Positions 62,680 through 64,000 of a DNA stretch of 64,000 bases are shown here, in pieces (position 1 is the first letter of the stretch; each line of letters opens with the position of its first letter). Position numbers and translations under genes: made by a program. A model generated the notes under the pieces. That model was not told the DNA's origin and did no database searches. It worked only from the letters and a program-made list of their open reading frames with translations. This DNA is from Syncephalis plumigaleata (Eukaryota; Zoopagomycota; Zoopagomycetes; Zoopagales; Piptocephalidaceae): contig JAIXMF010000002.1 in NCBI GenBank assembly GCA_025201365.1, forward strand, positions 1,860,001 to 1,924,000, written 5' to 3'.

Positions 62680-64000
62680 TTATTCGAATTTGTATCTATC
62701 GCAACTTCCTGGATGCAACTCGCACCAAGGCATACTGATGGGATCGGCACGTATGCCTCGTTGTAACAATCGGTGTCGTAGCTTGTAGATACGCGACAGA
62801 GCATCTCGCGAGCTATACACCTGTCCATTAGCATCCCTGTGACCACTCCATAGTTTCTCGCCTACAGCACCGGCACGAGGCCAGACTCGCATGTCAAGCA
62901 CGTAGGCATCGCTTTTCTCGGACCATAAGGCCACTTCACCGCCAAGTATATCGGGATGCGATCTATCCACATTACCGGTCGACTCAAGTCCCTCGATTAT
63001 GTTGTGCGCGTACATGTGCTGCCATGATCTGTAGGAATTGCACTCTGGATCCTTATCGCCTACCGACCACATCCAATCACCTTGACCACGATCGAGATAC
63101 CAATGATTGCTGATGGATACAATGACGCGCAATCCTTGTTGCAATACATCCTTGATATGCTTTGCACTCCTCCACACTTGTACGATCGTGTCATTGCTCA
63201 TCCTAACCTTGTATTCAAGCAATGCCTCCTCCCAGGTGATAGGTGTTTTGTGATTCTCGTGTACTGCCGCATGTAATCCTTGGGCAAACCTACCAATAAG
63301 TTGCGAGGCGTTCATCCCGTGCTGCTCCATGTATTTGGCAATATGCGGTTCCTGCGTGTAACACTCTTGATTTACTTCATCGCCACCAACGTGGAAATAG
63401 GGGTCGGTGAACCAGGTGGCCTGCTCGTTAATAAGTTTGACGACAAGGTTCAACGATTCGGGGTTTGTCGGATCCAACTGGCCACTTGGTGGTTCGGCGG
63501 CGACGTCATTCCATTTCGGTTGCTGATTCGAGCAGACTATTAAATCGGGATAGGCGAAACCCCAGGCATAGGTGTGCCCAGGCGTGTCGTACTCAGGAAT
63601 CACACGAATACCACGTTCACGCGCATATTGCACGATATCTTGGACGTTCTTCTTGGTATATATCATCTTGGGACCATACGCGCCATACTCGGCTAAACGC
63701 GGCAGCACCTCGCTCTTCACCGGAAAGCTTTGCGAATCGGCAATATGCCAATGGAATACATTCAATTTTGTCATGGCCATACCATCCAGTTGACGTAGAA
63801 TGTCGGCCACCGGATAATAGGAACGTGCCGTGTCAAGCAGTAGACCACGATGCACATACTCGGGTTGATCATCAATGATAAGTGGCACGCCTGGTAAATA
63901 TCGTTCGTGGTTGTTTTCCTCGTCTAGTCGACGTACTAACTGAGTAAATGTCTCGAGAGCATGTATGGCACCATAAACGCTATTCGCATTGATGGTAGTG
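62680..64000 (-). CDS. Beta-N-acetylhexosaminidase (GH20), partial
   Basis: This enzyme releases terminal GlcNAc from chitin oligomers, completing chitin breakdown. The frame is open from the window's right edge (TTINANSVYGAIHALETF) to the stop at 62680, so the N-terminus with its signal and GH20b domain lies outside. The visible about 440 residues hold the whole catalytic barrel: HRGLLLDTARSYYPV, NVFHWHIADSQSFP, RVIPEYDTPGHTYAW, the catalytic Asp-Glu pair in YFHVGGDEVN, ITWEEALLEYK, VSISNHWYLDRGQGDW and GGEVALWSEKSDA. It ends WCELHPGSCDRYKFE with two Cys. No intron is seen in this part. In fungi the family is secreted or wall-bound. Confidence 0.95.
   Translation of the reverse strand, partial: TTINANSVYGAIHALETFTQLVRRLDEENNHERYLPGVPLIIDDQPEYVHRGLLLDTARSYYPVADILRQLDGMAMTKLNVFHWHIADSQSFPVKSEVLPRLAEYGAYGPKMIYTKKNVQDIVQYARERGIRVIPEYDTPGHTYAWGFAYPDLIVCSNQQPKWNDVAAEPPSGQLDPTNPESLNLVVKLINEQATWFTDPYFHVGGDEVNQECYTQEPHIAKYMEQHGMNASQLIGRFAQGLHAAVHENHKTPITWEEALLEYKVRMSNDTIVQVWRSAKHIKDVLQQGLRVIVSISNHWYLDRGQGDWMWSVGDKDPECNSYRSWQHMYAHNIIEGLESTGNVDRSHPDILGGEVALWSEKSDAYVLDMRVWPRAGAVGEKLWSGHRDANGQVYSSRDALSRIYKLRHRLLQRGIRADPISMPWCELHPGSCDRYKFE

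Overview
The window is nuclear DNA from a filamentous, early-diverging fungus. The evidence is many short (about 45-100 bp) GTAAG...AG introns, two chitin synthases with a myosin motor, a velvet regulator, a GH20 hexosaminidase and a class-3 lipase. Gene content fits Mucoromycota/Zoopagomycota-type fungi better than a yeast, but the species cannot be named from sequence alone. No tRNA, rRNA or CRISPR was recognised.

Layout. 1-4954: 3' part of a Ty3/gypsy LTR retrotransposon. 5053-10854 (-) and 30262-36100 (+): two paralogous myosin-motor chitin synthases, A and B, facing head to head and 19.4 kb apart. Between them lie a Cu-only superoxide dismutase-like gene (-), a mitochondrial carrier with a long N-terminal extension (-), a small unknown protein (-), a Pom33/Tts1/TMEM33-family membrane protein (-), a 565-bp hAT-type DNA element with a Fanzor/TnpB-like remnant, the ESCRT ATPase Vps4 (-) and a diacylglycerol-lipase-like enzyme (+). 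36101-43065 is gene-poor. 43066-64000 holds a velvet factor (+), a coiled-coil unknown (+), 6-phosphofructo-2-kinase/fructose-2,6-bisphosphatase (-), Arp2/3 subunit ARPC3 (-), an arylalkylamine N-acetyltransferase-like GNAT (+), an MFS sugar transporter (-), a SANT/Myb-plus-U-box protein (-), a second copy of the hAT element, a small secreted protein (-) and a beta-N-acetylhexosaminidase running off the right edge (-).

How the genes relate. Chitin synthesis (two CHS genes), chitin-oligomer breakdown (GH20), actin-based polarity (ARPC3 plus the CHS motor domains) and membrane traffic (Vps4, Pom33-like) fit hyphal growth, but apart from the CHS pair nothing shows operon-like organisation.

Main points for a second look: (1) the CHS pair is a mosaic of nearly identical and strongly diverged blocks, intron included, which is the footprint of gene conversion between inverted copies; (2) the hAT-like element carries an apparent RuvC-III end of a Fanzor/TnpB-like protein; (3) many reading frames appear to lack one base from a short homopolymer run, which points to consensus errors or, less likely, to decay.
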